DNA of 64,000 nucleotides, from NCBI RefSeq assembly GCF_035319885.1, contig NZ_CP141285.1, positions 1,798,001-1,862,000 of the forward strand. Direction: 5' to 3'. Position 1 is the stretch's first letter; each line of letters starts with the position of its first letter. The notes under the pieces were generated by a model. The model was not told the origin of the DNA. It ran no database searches and was given only the letters and a program-made list of their open reading frames with translations. Made by a program: the position numbers and the translations under genes. Shown here one piece after another: positions 16,495 to 24,700 of the stretch. Source of the stretch: Altererythrobacter sp. H2 (GTDB lineage: Bacteria; Pseudomonadota; Alphaproteobacteria; Sphingomonadales; Sphingomonadaceae).

Positions 16495-16920
16495 ATGTTT
16501 GTAATTCTTGCCGCCTCGATTGTCGCCGCCGGGCAGACCTTCACTTGCACGCCTACCCATGTCTGGGACGGCGATGGCCCCGTCTGGTGCGCAGAGGGAC
16601 CGCATCTCCGCATCGCGGGGATCGCGGCGCGCGAAATGGACGGCGCATGCCGCTCCAACCAGCCCTGCCCCTCTGCCTCGGCGGTAGAAGCCCGTGATGC
16701 GCTGGTAGGCCTGCTGGGCGGGCCGCGCGGTACCATCCCGACAGGTCATGTCGTCGTTCGAGGTCCGAGGCTGACATGCCGCTCCGAAGGGTCTGCCGGA
16801 GGCAGCAGGACAGCCGCCCGGTGCCTCCTGCCTTCGGGCGCCGATCTCTCCTGCGCCATGATCCGCACGGGGACGGTTCTTCGCTGGGATCGCTATTGGA
16901 AGGGTCCGGCGTGCCGCTAG
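16495..16920 (+). CDS. Secreted thermonuclease-like (SNase fold) protein
   Basis: 141 residues. A hydrophobic N-terminus (MFVILAASIVAAGQTF) looks like a signal peptide or short anchor. VWDGDGPVWC, then HLRIAGIAAREMDG and C-terminal DLSCAMIRTGTVLRW, follow the staphylococcal-nuclease pattern (first strand with Asp, then the RLxGIxAPE-like loop). Some catalytic arginines are hard to place, so activity is uncertain. Several cysteines suggest disulfides outside the cytoplasm. It follows the S24 gene by 13 bases. Confidence 0.65.
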   Translation: MFVILAASIVAAGQTFTCTPTHVWDGDGPVWCAEGPHLRIAGIAAREMDGACRSNQPCPSASAVEARDALVGLLGGPRGTIPTGHVVVRGPRLTCRSEGSAGGSRTAARCLLPSGADLSCAMIRTGTVLRWDRYWKGPACR

Positions 16921-17231
16921 GCGCCGACCTGCATCTCACCGGATACCTGGAAGAAGGACCATATGGCTTGCTTCTTCGTAGCGGCGGCGGCGTGTGGGAA
17001 CTGGACGCGCGCCGCCCGTCGCGTCGTCTGATCGACTGCGAGGTCGAAGTCACGGGCCAGCGTACCGGGTTCAACGGGATCGTCTGCGATCAGATTTGGC
17101 CGGCAGGACAGCCCCGCCCCCGTAGACTCAGGCGCCGGCTCAGGCTCAACATCGAATATCTGCTGACCGCAGCATTCGTAGGCTACGGCTTCATAGCCTT
17201 GCTATTCGGCCTCGCCGGACAATTCCGCTGA
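16911..17231 (+). CDS. DUF5818-like protein with C-terminal membrane helix
   Basis: I take the GTG at 16911 as start (106 residues). The frame is open further upstream, but there it overlaps the SNase-like gene and has no family-like sequence. LHLTGYLEEGPYGLLLRSGGGVW, then CEVEVTGQRTGFNGI, is the small beta-domain seen in DUF5818 proteins. An Arg-rich linker and a hydrophobic helix near the C-terminus (LLTAAFVGYGFIALLFGLAG) suggest membrane anchoring. It overlaps the neighbouring genes at both ends, so translation is coupled. A secreted protein at 48360 has a similar domain. Confidence 0.6.
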   Translation: MPLGADLHLTGYLEEGPYGLLLRSGGGVWELDARRPSRRLIDCEVEVTGQRTGFNGIVCDQIWPAGQPRPRRLRRRLRLNIEYLLTAAFVGYGFIALLFGLAGQFR

Positions 17232-17434
17232 TGCTCAGCGAGTGGGAACTCTGGGCTTGTGCCAATCAGGTGCTGACGACGCATGGCGACAAGGCCCCGC
17301 TCCATGTCGCCGAACAGATTGGCGCCCTCGCACTGGCCGGAGACGAGGCAGGCATCCGCACCTGGCAGGGTATCGCCAAACGCATTGCCCAACTGACCGG
17401 AAGCGATGGCGATACCACGGTAAGCGTGGTCTGA
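17231..17434 (+). CDS. DUF6961-like small protein, last codons altered by IS66
   Basis: 67 residues as read now. The ATG overlaps the previous stop (TGATG). ELWACANQVLTTHG, HVAEQIGALALAGDEAG, TWQGIAKRIAQL matches the compact helical DUF6961 family. The last four residues (VSVV) and the stop come from the left end of the IS66 element. Joining the sequence on either side of the element at its 8-bp duplication restores the ending Gln-Gln-stop, so the original protein had 65 residues and the insertion only swapped the tail. The protein is probably still functional. Confidence 0.65.
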   Translation: MLSEWELWACANQVLTTHGDKAPLHVAEQIGALALAGDEAGIRTWQGIAKRIAQLTGSDGDTTVSVV

Positions 17435-17444
17435 AGACCGCAGC

Positions 17445-18983
17445 TCAGGCTGCCTGAGCGATGGGTTCATCGATCGGTCGTTGCCAATTCCACGGCATCA
17501 GTTCGTCCCAGCGCGCGGCGGGCCAATCGGCGGCGATCTTGCCGATGATGTCGGCAATGTAGGCCTGCGGTTCGAGGCCGTTCATCTTTGCCGTCTCGAT
17601 GACGGAGTAGATCGCGGCGGCGCGGGCGCCCCCCGCCTCCGAGCCGGCGAACAGCCAGTTCTTCCTGCCGATCGCGATGGGGCGGATCGCGCGTTCGGCG
17701 ATGTTGTTGTCGATCTCGAGGCGACCGTCATCGAGGAAGCGAGTGAACGCGTTCCATCGCTTGGTGCCATAGCGGATGGCCTTGGTCGTTGGCGACTTGG
17801 GCGCGAGCTTCCTGAGCGCGTCGTCGAGCGCGGCGCGAAGCGCCGTCACCAGCGGTCGCGACCGCTCCTGGCGGATGCTTCGTCGGATATCGGGCGGCTG
17901 GCCGCGTATCTCGGCCTCGATCGCGTAGAGCTGTCCGACCCGGTCGAGCAGATCGGTGGTAAGCGCGGTGGGCTGTTGCTTGTGGCGCTCGAACAGCTCG
18001 CGTCGGAAGTGCGCCCAGCAGGCGACCTCCGACACGCGATTACCGGCGTAGATGCCGCTGAATCCGGAATAGGCGTCGGCCTGGAGGAAGCCGGCGAACC
18101 CGGCGAGTTCGCGCTTGGGATGGACGCCGGCGCGGTTGGCGGTGAACCGATACCAGACGAGCGGCGGCGCGGTGGCGCCGCTTGCGCGATCGTCGACGAC
18201 ATAGGCCCAGAGTCTTCCGGTCGCCGTCTTGCCCTTCCCGGGCTCGAGCACCTTCACCGGCGTGTCGTCGGCGTGGATCTTGGTCGCCTTGAGGCCTTCC
18301 TCGCGGATGCGCTTGACGATCGGGTCGAGCAGATGCGCAGCCTGGCCGGTCCATCCGGCGAGCGTCGATCGATCGATATCGACGCCCTGCGCGGCCATCA
18401 TCTCCGCCTGGCGGTAAAGCGGCAGGTGGTGATCGAACTTGGAGACGACGATATGGGCGAGCGTGCCAAACGTCGCCTTGCCGCGCGCGATCGGCTTGGG
18501 CGGCGTCGGCGCCTGGACGATCTTCTCACAGGCGCGGCAGCTATACTTGGGCCGGACATGGCGCACGACACGCCAGCTGACCGGCACGACGTCGAGCTGT
18601 TCGTCGGCGTCGGCGCCGAGGCGGCGCAGCTCGCCGCCGCACGAGGGACAAGCGCAGGCACCGGTGGCGGGCTCGTGGACGACCTCGTCGCGCGGCAGGT
18701 GCGGCGGCAGCGAACGGACCGGCGTTGGCCGTTCGGGCTTGATGACGATATCGGGTGCGCGCGCGTCCGCGACGGCCGCTTCGGCCTCATGCTCTTCGAG
18801 CGCCAGCTCCATCTGGGCGATCTCGCGCGCGAGCTTCTCGGACGACGTTCCGAAGGCCATCCGGCGCAAGCGGTCGAGCTGGGCGCGGAGCATCGCGATC
18901 ACGTGATCGCGAGCGTCGATCTGCGCTTCAAGGCTGGCGATCAGCGCGTCCCGATCGGGGGTGGAAGCGGCCTCATCCGACAC
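17445..18983 (-). CDS. tnpC: IS66 transposase TnpC
   Basis: 512 residues from the GTG at 18983, where the family-like N-terminus begins (VSDEAASTPDRDALIASLEA); a longer reading upstream has no family character. It has an N-terminal coiled coil (DHVIAMLRAQLDRLRRMAFG), a zinc finger (CPSCGGEL and CRACEK), then the IS66 DDE domain with IHADDTPV and a C-terminal DNNIAERAIRPIAIGRKNWLF segment. It is the catalytic transposase of the element. The stop lies 25 bases from the element's left end. Confidence 0.93.
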   Translation of the reverse strand: MSDEAASTPDRDALIASLEAQIDARDHVIAMLRAQLDRLRRMAFGTSSEKLAREIAQMELALEEHEAEAAVADARAPDIVIKPERPTPVRSLPPHLPRDEVVHEPATGACACPSCGGELRRLGADADEQLDVVPVSWRVVRHVRPKYSCRACEKIVQAPTPPKPIARGKATFGTLAHIVVSKFDHHLPLYRQAEMMAAQGVDIDRSTLAGWTGQAAHLLDPIVKRIREEGLKATKIHADDTPVKVLEPGKGKTATGRLWAYVVDDRASGATAPPLVWYRFTANRAGVHPKRELAGFAGFLQADAYSGFSGIYAGNRVSEVACWAHFRRELFERHKQQPTALTTDLLDRVGQLYAIEAEIRGQPPDIRRSIRQERSRPLVTALRAALDDALRKLAPKSPTTKAIRYGTKRWNAFTRFLDDGRLEIDNNIAERAIRPIAIGRKNWLFAGSEAGGARAAAIYSVIETAKMNGLEPQAYIADIIGKIAADWPAARWDELMPWNWQRPIDEPIAQAA

Positions 18984-19045
18984 GCAAAACTTGTACCGGA
19001 CCGGCAACGAAAATGCCAGCAAAAACCCCTGAATCCTGCCGATTA

Positions 19046-19393
19046 TCAGCCCGCCAACGCCGGCCGCCAGGTCCGCTCGGGGCGACGCCAGTCGACGCCT
19101 TCCAGGAGCATCGAAAGCTGGGCGGCGCTGAGGTGTGCGACGCCCGTCTGGGTCATCGGCCACACGAACTTGCCGCGGTCGATCCGCTTCGAAAACAGAC
19201 ACAGGCCCTGGCCGTCATACCAGAGCAGCTTGACGAGATCGCCGCGCTTGCCCCGAAAGGCGAAGACGGCGCCAGAGTGCGGACTCTGCTTCAGCACCTC
19301 CTGCGCCATCACCGCGAGCCCGCACATCCCCTTCCTCATATCGGTCGCGCCGCAGGCGAGCCACACTCTCGTCGTGGGTGGCAGCGCGATCAC
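19046..19393 (-). CDS. tnpB: IS66 accessory protein TnpB
   Basis: 115 residues from the GTG at 19393, which overlaps the tnpA stop. LPPTTRVWLACGATDMRKG, then VFAFRGKRGDLVKLLWYDGQGLCLF and FVWP, is the standard TnpB (Orf2, IS66 Orf2 family) pattern. It is required with TnpA for IS66 transposition. Confidence 0.92.
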   Translation of the reverse strand: MIALPPTTRVWLACGATDMRKGMCGLAVMAQEVLKQSPHSGAVFAFRGKRGDLVKLLWYDGQGLCLFSKRIDRGKFVWPMTQTGVAHLSAAQLSMLLEGVDWRRPERTWRPALAG

Positions 19394-19818
19394 CGCCCAA
19401 GCACCGCGAGCACGCGACTGAGCGCCTCGGCATCGACCGACGCATCGACACTCAACCTGACACCGCCCGGTAGCTCGATCCCGATCCGACCGGGAACCTC
19501 CAGGACCGACGGTAACAGGGAGGGCGTCTGCGCTGGCGGCGGGATCGCGACCGCATCCGCGATGCGCACCTCGGCGAAGGAAGGGCCGGGCTCTGCTGCA
19601 GGATGTGGCAACGTCTTCAGTGGCGGATCGAGCAGCAGGCCAGACATCGCCTTGCGGCGCCAAGTGTAGAGGAGCCCGCTCGTCACCTCGTGGCGCTCCA
19701 TCGCCGAGCGCACCGATCCACCCGGACCGAAGGCATCGCGCAGCATCGTCAGCTTCTGCTCGACGGTCCAGAACCGCCGCCCCGACACACGGGCGATCAC
19801 CTCGATACGACCAGTCAT
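19390..19818 (-). CDS. tnpA: IS66 accessory protein TnpA (HTH)
   Basis: 142 residues from the ATG at 19818. A helix-turn-helix covers about 20-55 (RRFWTVEQKLTMLRDAFGPG, SVRSAMERHEVTSGLLYTWRRK), as in Orf1 of IS66 elements, followed by a variable proline-rich and beta-rich tail. First gene of the element; its stop overlaps the tnpB start by 4 bases. Confidence 0.88.
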   Translation of the reverse strand: MTGRIEVIARVSGRRFWTVEQKLTMLRDAFGPGGSVRSAMERHEVTSGLLYTWRRKAMSGLLLDPPLKTLPHPAAEPGPSFAEVRIADAVAIPPPAQTPSLLPSVLEVPGRIGIELPGGVRLSVDASVDAEALSRVLAVLGR

Positions 19819-20196
19819 ACGACTGCTCGTATGACTACTCACATGCTCAACGACCTCATCCACCGCGCCGCTCCACCCGAAAGCGACAAGCATCGCAGCA
19901 ATGCCGTCATCGGCAAGGCGGCCTACGGACCACGCTTACATACCACGCAACAATGACCCGATCATCGAACCCTGACTGCCCGATAGGCGCGAGCTCGCCC
20001 GGAAATAGGCAGGGCTGTCTCCCTCTTTCGCATAGCCCTCGCCCTGTAACACGACAGATCAATTCGGGTGATGCGATATGCTCGCGGATCGAGGGCGTGC
20101 AGTCCGGCGAACTTAGCCGGCAGGCACCTCCCGAAGTCGCGAACTGCAACATTCCTGAATCATGTTTGCCCGTCGGCAAAACGAAGGGTGCGCCTG

Positions 20197-21717
20197 TTAT
20201 TTATCTACGGGGACGACATCCTGCTCTCCTGCGCCATCCTCCATCTTGTCCGATGACGGCGGCACTATCAGGTTTTGTTTGAGCATGTCGCCGAGCTTGA
20301 ACGCTTCTGCATTCGCGTAGAGCAGCTCACCAGCACGCTCCAACACGCGAGGGTCGAAGCTGGCAAAACCAAGCGGGACCGGCAGGCCCGACTGCTGTCC
20401 GATAGGCGCATGAACAGTCGCCGCGACAAAGGCACCGGGAACGAGCAGCATCTCGAAGCCGCCTGGAAACACACGGCCATCTGACCCGTGCTCGCGCGTG
20501 AAGGCTTCCTTGACCCATCGCTCAGGGCGCTGCGCGGTCAATGCGATCGACTCAACATTCTGCCGGTGGGCGAGATCCTCGTTGGTACGGATGATCCGGT
20601 CGCGGAACTGCTCGATCGCCTCGGCCATGATCGAGGTGCTGCCCCACAATGGTGCCTGGGGCACTACCCAGTAGACTGCGCCCGAGGCATGGCGAGTTTT
20701 GCGCAGGCCGTAGCTTGCGATTTCAAACAGCCGACGGGCATTTTCCATCGTGAACAAGCTACCAATGATCGGCACTGTAGGGCGATCGGCGCGAACGTCG
20801 CCATGGCTCGTGAAGGCATGCCGATAGAAGCGCTGCACGCTCAACCCGTCGCGGCGCGTCCATTCTTTAAGGTATTCGGGCGCGAGGTTCACCAGGAGTT
20901 GATAGGCTTCGCCATCGTCCTCGCGCCGCGGCACTGCCATTCGTTCAACGATCTCGGCGACTGCGCGCCCTACGGCCTCACGATCCGACAGATCATAGTC
21001 CGACTTCCATTCGGACAGGTCGATGTCGGGCATGGTCGGCTTGAGCCCTGAAGAGACCAGCCGAACGCGTACGAGTGTCGAGAAGCGTTCCTCGGCGGCG
21101 ACGCCATCGATCGAATAGAGCGTGCGTCGCACCGTCGACGTGGGATCAATCTTGGGCGCGAATTCGCGAAAGAAACGGCGGAAGGACGATGGCACCCGCT
21201 CCGTCGCCGAACTCACCCGCTCGACATCGGCAAGCGGCAGCTCTGGAAGGCTGCGCTCGAAATAGCTCAGGAACTTCTTCTCGGCAGGGGCCAACGATAT
21301 GAGGTCGAAACCAACGCGCGCGGTCTTGCGCTCGACCTCGTAGATCAACGGCTCCTCGACGCCGGGCCGGAACAGCGACAACCCCGTGGGTGTAAGTGTA
21401 ATGCGCCCCTCGACGCGATGGACGTAGTCGGCGTCCTCCACCTCGTGGACAACATATGCCATCTCGCGACGGCTATAGCCGAAAAAGGACTGGACGGCTT
21501 CCTCGGTGCACGTCCCCATGGCCCGCACGAAGCGAAGCAGAAATTCAGCCGTGACCGATACCTTACCGACATCGGCTACCTTGTGCTCGACGAGGAATCG
21601 GCGGCAGGGCAGCGTCAGGTCCAAGGTGGCCAGTTGGAGCGGGCCATCCTCGGTCTCGCCAACAAGACCTTCTCGTATGGGCGCGATCGTCAGCTTGTTG
21701 CGTGGCTTGTCAGTCAT
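20197..21717 (-). CDS. Partner protein of the kinase-helicase (MkoB-like position)
   Basis: 506 residues, starting within the stop of the 1643-residue gene (ATGA), so its translation is coupled. Residues about 55-130 look like a winged helix (VSVTAEFLLRFVRAMGTCTEE, SFFGYSRREMAYVVHEVEDADYVHR, GRITLTPTG). The remainder is mixed alpha/beta without a motif I can name. Type I Mokosh is a two-gene system of a kinase-helicase and an uncharacterised partner, and this gene occupies the partner position. It could be a DNA- or RNA-binding recruiter, inferred only from the winged-helix look. Confidence 0.5.
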   Translation of the reverse strand: MTDKPRNKLTIAPIREGLVGETEDGPLQLATLDLTLPCRRFLVEHKVADVGKVSVTAEFLLRFVRAMGTCTEEAVQSFFGYSRREMAYVVHEVEDADYVHRVEGRITLTPTGLSLFRPGVEEPLIYEVERKTARVGFDLISLAPAEKKFLSYFERSLPELPLADVERVSSATERVPSSFRRFFREFAPKIDPTSTVRRTLYSIDGVAAEERFSTLVRVRLVSSGLKPTMPDIDLSEWKSDYDLSDREAVGRAVAEIVERMAVPRREDDGEAYQLLVNLAPEYLKEWTRRDGLSVQRFYRHAFTSHGDVRADRPTVPIIGSLFTMENARRLFEIASYGLRKTRHASGAVYWVVPQAPLWGSTSIMAEAIEQFRDRIIRTNEDLAHRQNVESIALTAQRPERWVKEAFTREHGSDGRVFPGGFEMLLVPGAFVAATVHAPIGQQSGLPVPLGFASFDPRVLERAGELLYANAEAFKLGDMLKQNLIVPPSSDKMEDGAGEQDVVPVDK

Positions 21718-24700
21718 TGCACTGTCTCCAGCGCGCCATCGGCGGCGTTGGTGCCGGCGCCATTCTCAAGCAGCGCCAAGGCGTCGACCTCCCTTGCATG
21801 CCCGGCCTCAATGTTGCTCGCGAAAGCGCGCGCGATCCGGTCCATCGGCCCATCCATTTCCCATCGCTTCAGGCTGCCGACGATCACGAGTCGGTCCATC
21901 GCGCGGCTGATGGCGACGTTGATGCGGTTGGGCTTGGCAAGGAAACCCGGCCGAATGGTCTTCGACCCGTTTTGCATGGGTCCGTCCCAATTGTTGCGGA
22001 CGAGCGAAACGATGACGATGGGGTTTTCCTTGCCCTGGTAGCTGTCGATTGTGTCCACCTTGAGCGCCACGCGAAGCGACGGGTGGATCGGTGCTTGGGC
22101 GATCTTACGTCGGACAAGGTCGCGTTGGGCCGAATAGGCGCAAATGATGCCGATACCGTGGGCGTGCGACGTCTGCTGGCCGAGCCAGTCGAGGAATGAT
22201 TGGCAGTCGCTCCACCGCTTGAGAAGAGCCACGATCACGTCGGCCTCGACCGCATTGGTCAGGCTCTTGCGATGATTGGGATCTGCCTGGCGCGCCCGCT
22301 CGCCGAACGGCGCCGTGTCGAACCAGGTTACCGGCGCACTGAGGTCGGTCGGAAGGGCCATCGGGTCAATGATTGGTGTCGCGCGGCCATGCTCAAGCCG
22401 CTTGCCATAGAATGACTTCGACACGATCTCCCCGATCGGCGGGAGCATACGGTATTGTCGGCGCAGCGTATGACCCGCAGCGGCGCCGTACGGCGTTTCG
22501 AAGACGCGCTCAAAATCGCTCCGCGCGACCTCGGCAACTCCTACCCCTAGGCGCTCGGCAACCTCGTCGACCACGAATTCTGGATGTTGCGGCTCGAGCT
22601 GCTTGTGGTCGCCGACGAGGACGATCCAAGCACCTGCCTGGATGGGGACTGCGAGCTCGCTCGCGGTGCAGCGCGCCGCTTCGTCAACAATGACAAGGTC
22701 GAAGGGCGTCGAGGTCAAGCCCAAGGCCGATCGGCCAAGACCGACGCATGTACCTGCGACGATCTGGCGGGTTCCGGCGAGGAAAGTCTCAAGGCTTCGC
22801 TGTTCGGTAGACACCGTCCCCACGAAGTCGCGAGCCAGCGCGGCGACCTCCTGGAACCTCGCGACACGATCGGCGCTCGGTCGACCGTCCTGCGGCAACG
22901 CCTTTAGGCATGCAGCGACAATGGTCGGTACGATCTGCTCGGGCGGCATGTCGGCAGAAAGCATTTCGCCAAGGCCGAGGGGCACGACTTGCTGATCAAT
23001 CGTCTCGCGCAGCGCGGTCTTGCGTTGCGCGGAGTTGTCGTCTTCGCCCAAGGACGCGAGTCGGGCCGCAACAGGGCGCACCGCGAGTTCGACATGTATC
23101 AACGCGTCGGTCAGCTCCTCAGGGATAGCCAGGCCTTGCGCCGCGACGGCAAGGCGCTCACGCATCTCGGCGCGAAACCGGTCCTTCTGGAGTTGCTCGA
23201 CGCGCTCGACGTGAAACGGCAACAGCCGATCGGACACGACACCCTCGTTGCCGACGCGCAGGATGCTCGGCACCTCGCCAGCGCGCGCAAAGAGCTTGAG
23301 CACCGCCTCAGCAGCATTGTTGACAGCCTCGTGCGCCTGGCTTGCGAGCAGGACGTTGCGTGCCAGCCCGGAGGTAAGCGCGGCATGCACCAGTGCCGCG
23401 ATAAAGACAGTTTTGCCCGTGCCGGGCGGGCCCTGGACAAGGGCAAGGGGACGAGTCGCGAGCACTGCCGACAATGCTTCGGCCTGCTGGTCATTCAGCG
23501 CGTACTGTTCCTTCAATCGGTCGACCGGCTGACGATCGGGGAGCGATTGCGGGCTTGCGGAGGTGCGAGGGTCGAGAATCCCGATGAGGTTGCGCGTGCG
23601 CGAGGTCCGACCCACGATCCGCCTGACCGCAGCTTGGCGGCGATCGAGGCTGGTTTCCTCCATGCGACTGCGAAAACGAAGCTCGTCGCCCTCATCGACT
23701 AGCGGTGGAGCGTTCCGCTGGTCTGGCCGCATGCTTTCAAGAAACAGCGTGTCGGGCTTGGATCGTTGGAGGTCGAGTTGGCCAACGGGCCGCCAGTTGC
23801 CCCGGCGATCCTCGCGCTCAACCATGACCCGGTCGCGTCGATTATAGTCAAACGAGCCGCTCAGAAGATCGAACTGGACCTTGTGTCGGCTGATATTCCT
23901 ATCGAAAACGCTGTCTTCGGCGACCTGTCCGTAGGTAACCAGCTCCCGTTCGGCGTCGACGAGGATTTCCCAGAGCCTCGCTACATCTACCTGTCCGTTG
24001 GGCGGCGGCTCGGCAGCGATCGCCTCGATCAGGTCGTCTTCGGGCGGCTCTCCGGGAACGACGTCTCGCTCCTCGGCAGGTTGTTGGTCGTCCTCGTCAG
24101 CTTCCGCCTCGTTTGCCTTGGGCCGGGCTGGTGCTAAGGCCGAGACGACGTCGTCGCGCTCGAGCACCGGAGTGAGGTCTTCGAGTCGGCTGGCAGGACC
24201 ATCTTCGACGACGATGGCAGCCTCGAGCGAGCCGAACTCGAACCGCTGGTAAAGCCTGATCCGGGACTGCTCGACCGCGCGCCGGTTGAGCCGGAACGGC
24301 TTGCCGTCCGCATTGATACTGACTTCAAGCTCTTCGCAGGCGCCGCGGATAATCAACGTTCGACCCCAGGGGGGACGACGCAGGAAGTAAAGACCCTCGT
24401 CGGGCAACAGGGGGCCTGCGGCGACGTGGGGGCTGGTCAGCCGAATTGTCGCGACGTCGGGGTCGGCAGGTTCGCCGGCTGCGAGCACGTCGATCAGGGG
24501 AAGCAGGGTCGCGTTGACCGGTTCGTCATTCCGCACCTTGGCGGTCGCCTCGCGCAGTCGGCTTGCTATCTTTGACGTGCTCGCCGCGAGGAGTTCCTCA
24601 GCGATAGCCGCAACCGCGAAGCAATCGCGCTCGTATCGCCCACCGCTCTCGGGCGCGTAACGCGCAGTGACCGTGTCGCCCTCGGCCTCTGTGGTGAAGT

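Larger units (their letters stand above)
17420..19939 (-). mobile_element. Complete IS66-family insertion sequence
   Basis: 2520 bp. The ends are inverted repeats beginning GTAAGCGTGGTC at 17420 and, on the other strand, GTAAGCGTGGTCCG ending at 19939. The flanks carry an exact 8-bp direct repeat ATACCACG (17412-17419 and 19940-19947), the target duplication size typical of IS66. It encodes the usual tnpA, tnpB and tnpC on the minus strand. The perfect duplication and open genes point to a recent insertion, here into the last codons of the DUF6961-like gene. Confidence 0.95.

Noticed and set aside
17481-19421. A 646-residue open frame antisense to IS66 tnpC and tnpB
   Set aside because: It mirrors the real transposase genes in GC-rich DNA, has no family sequence and no ribosome-binding site.
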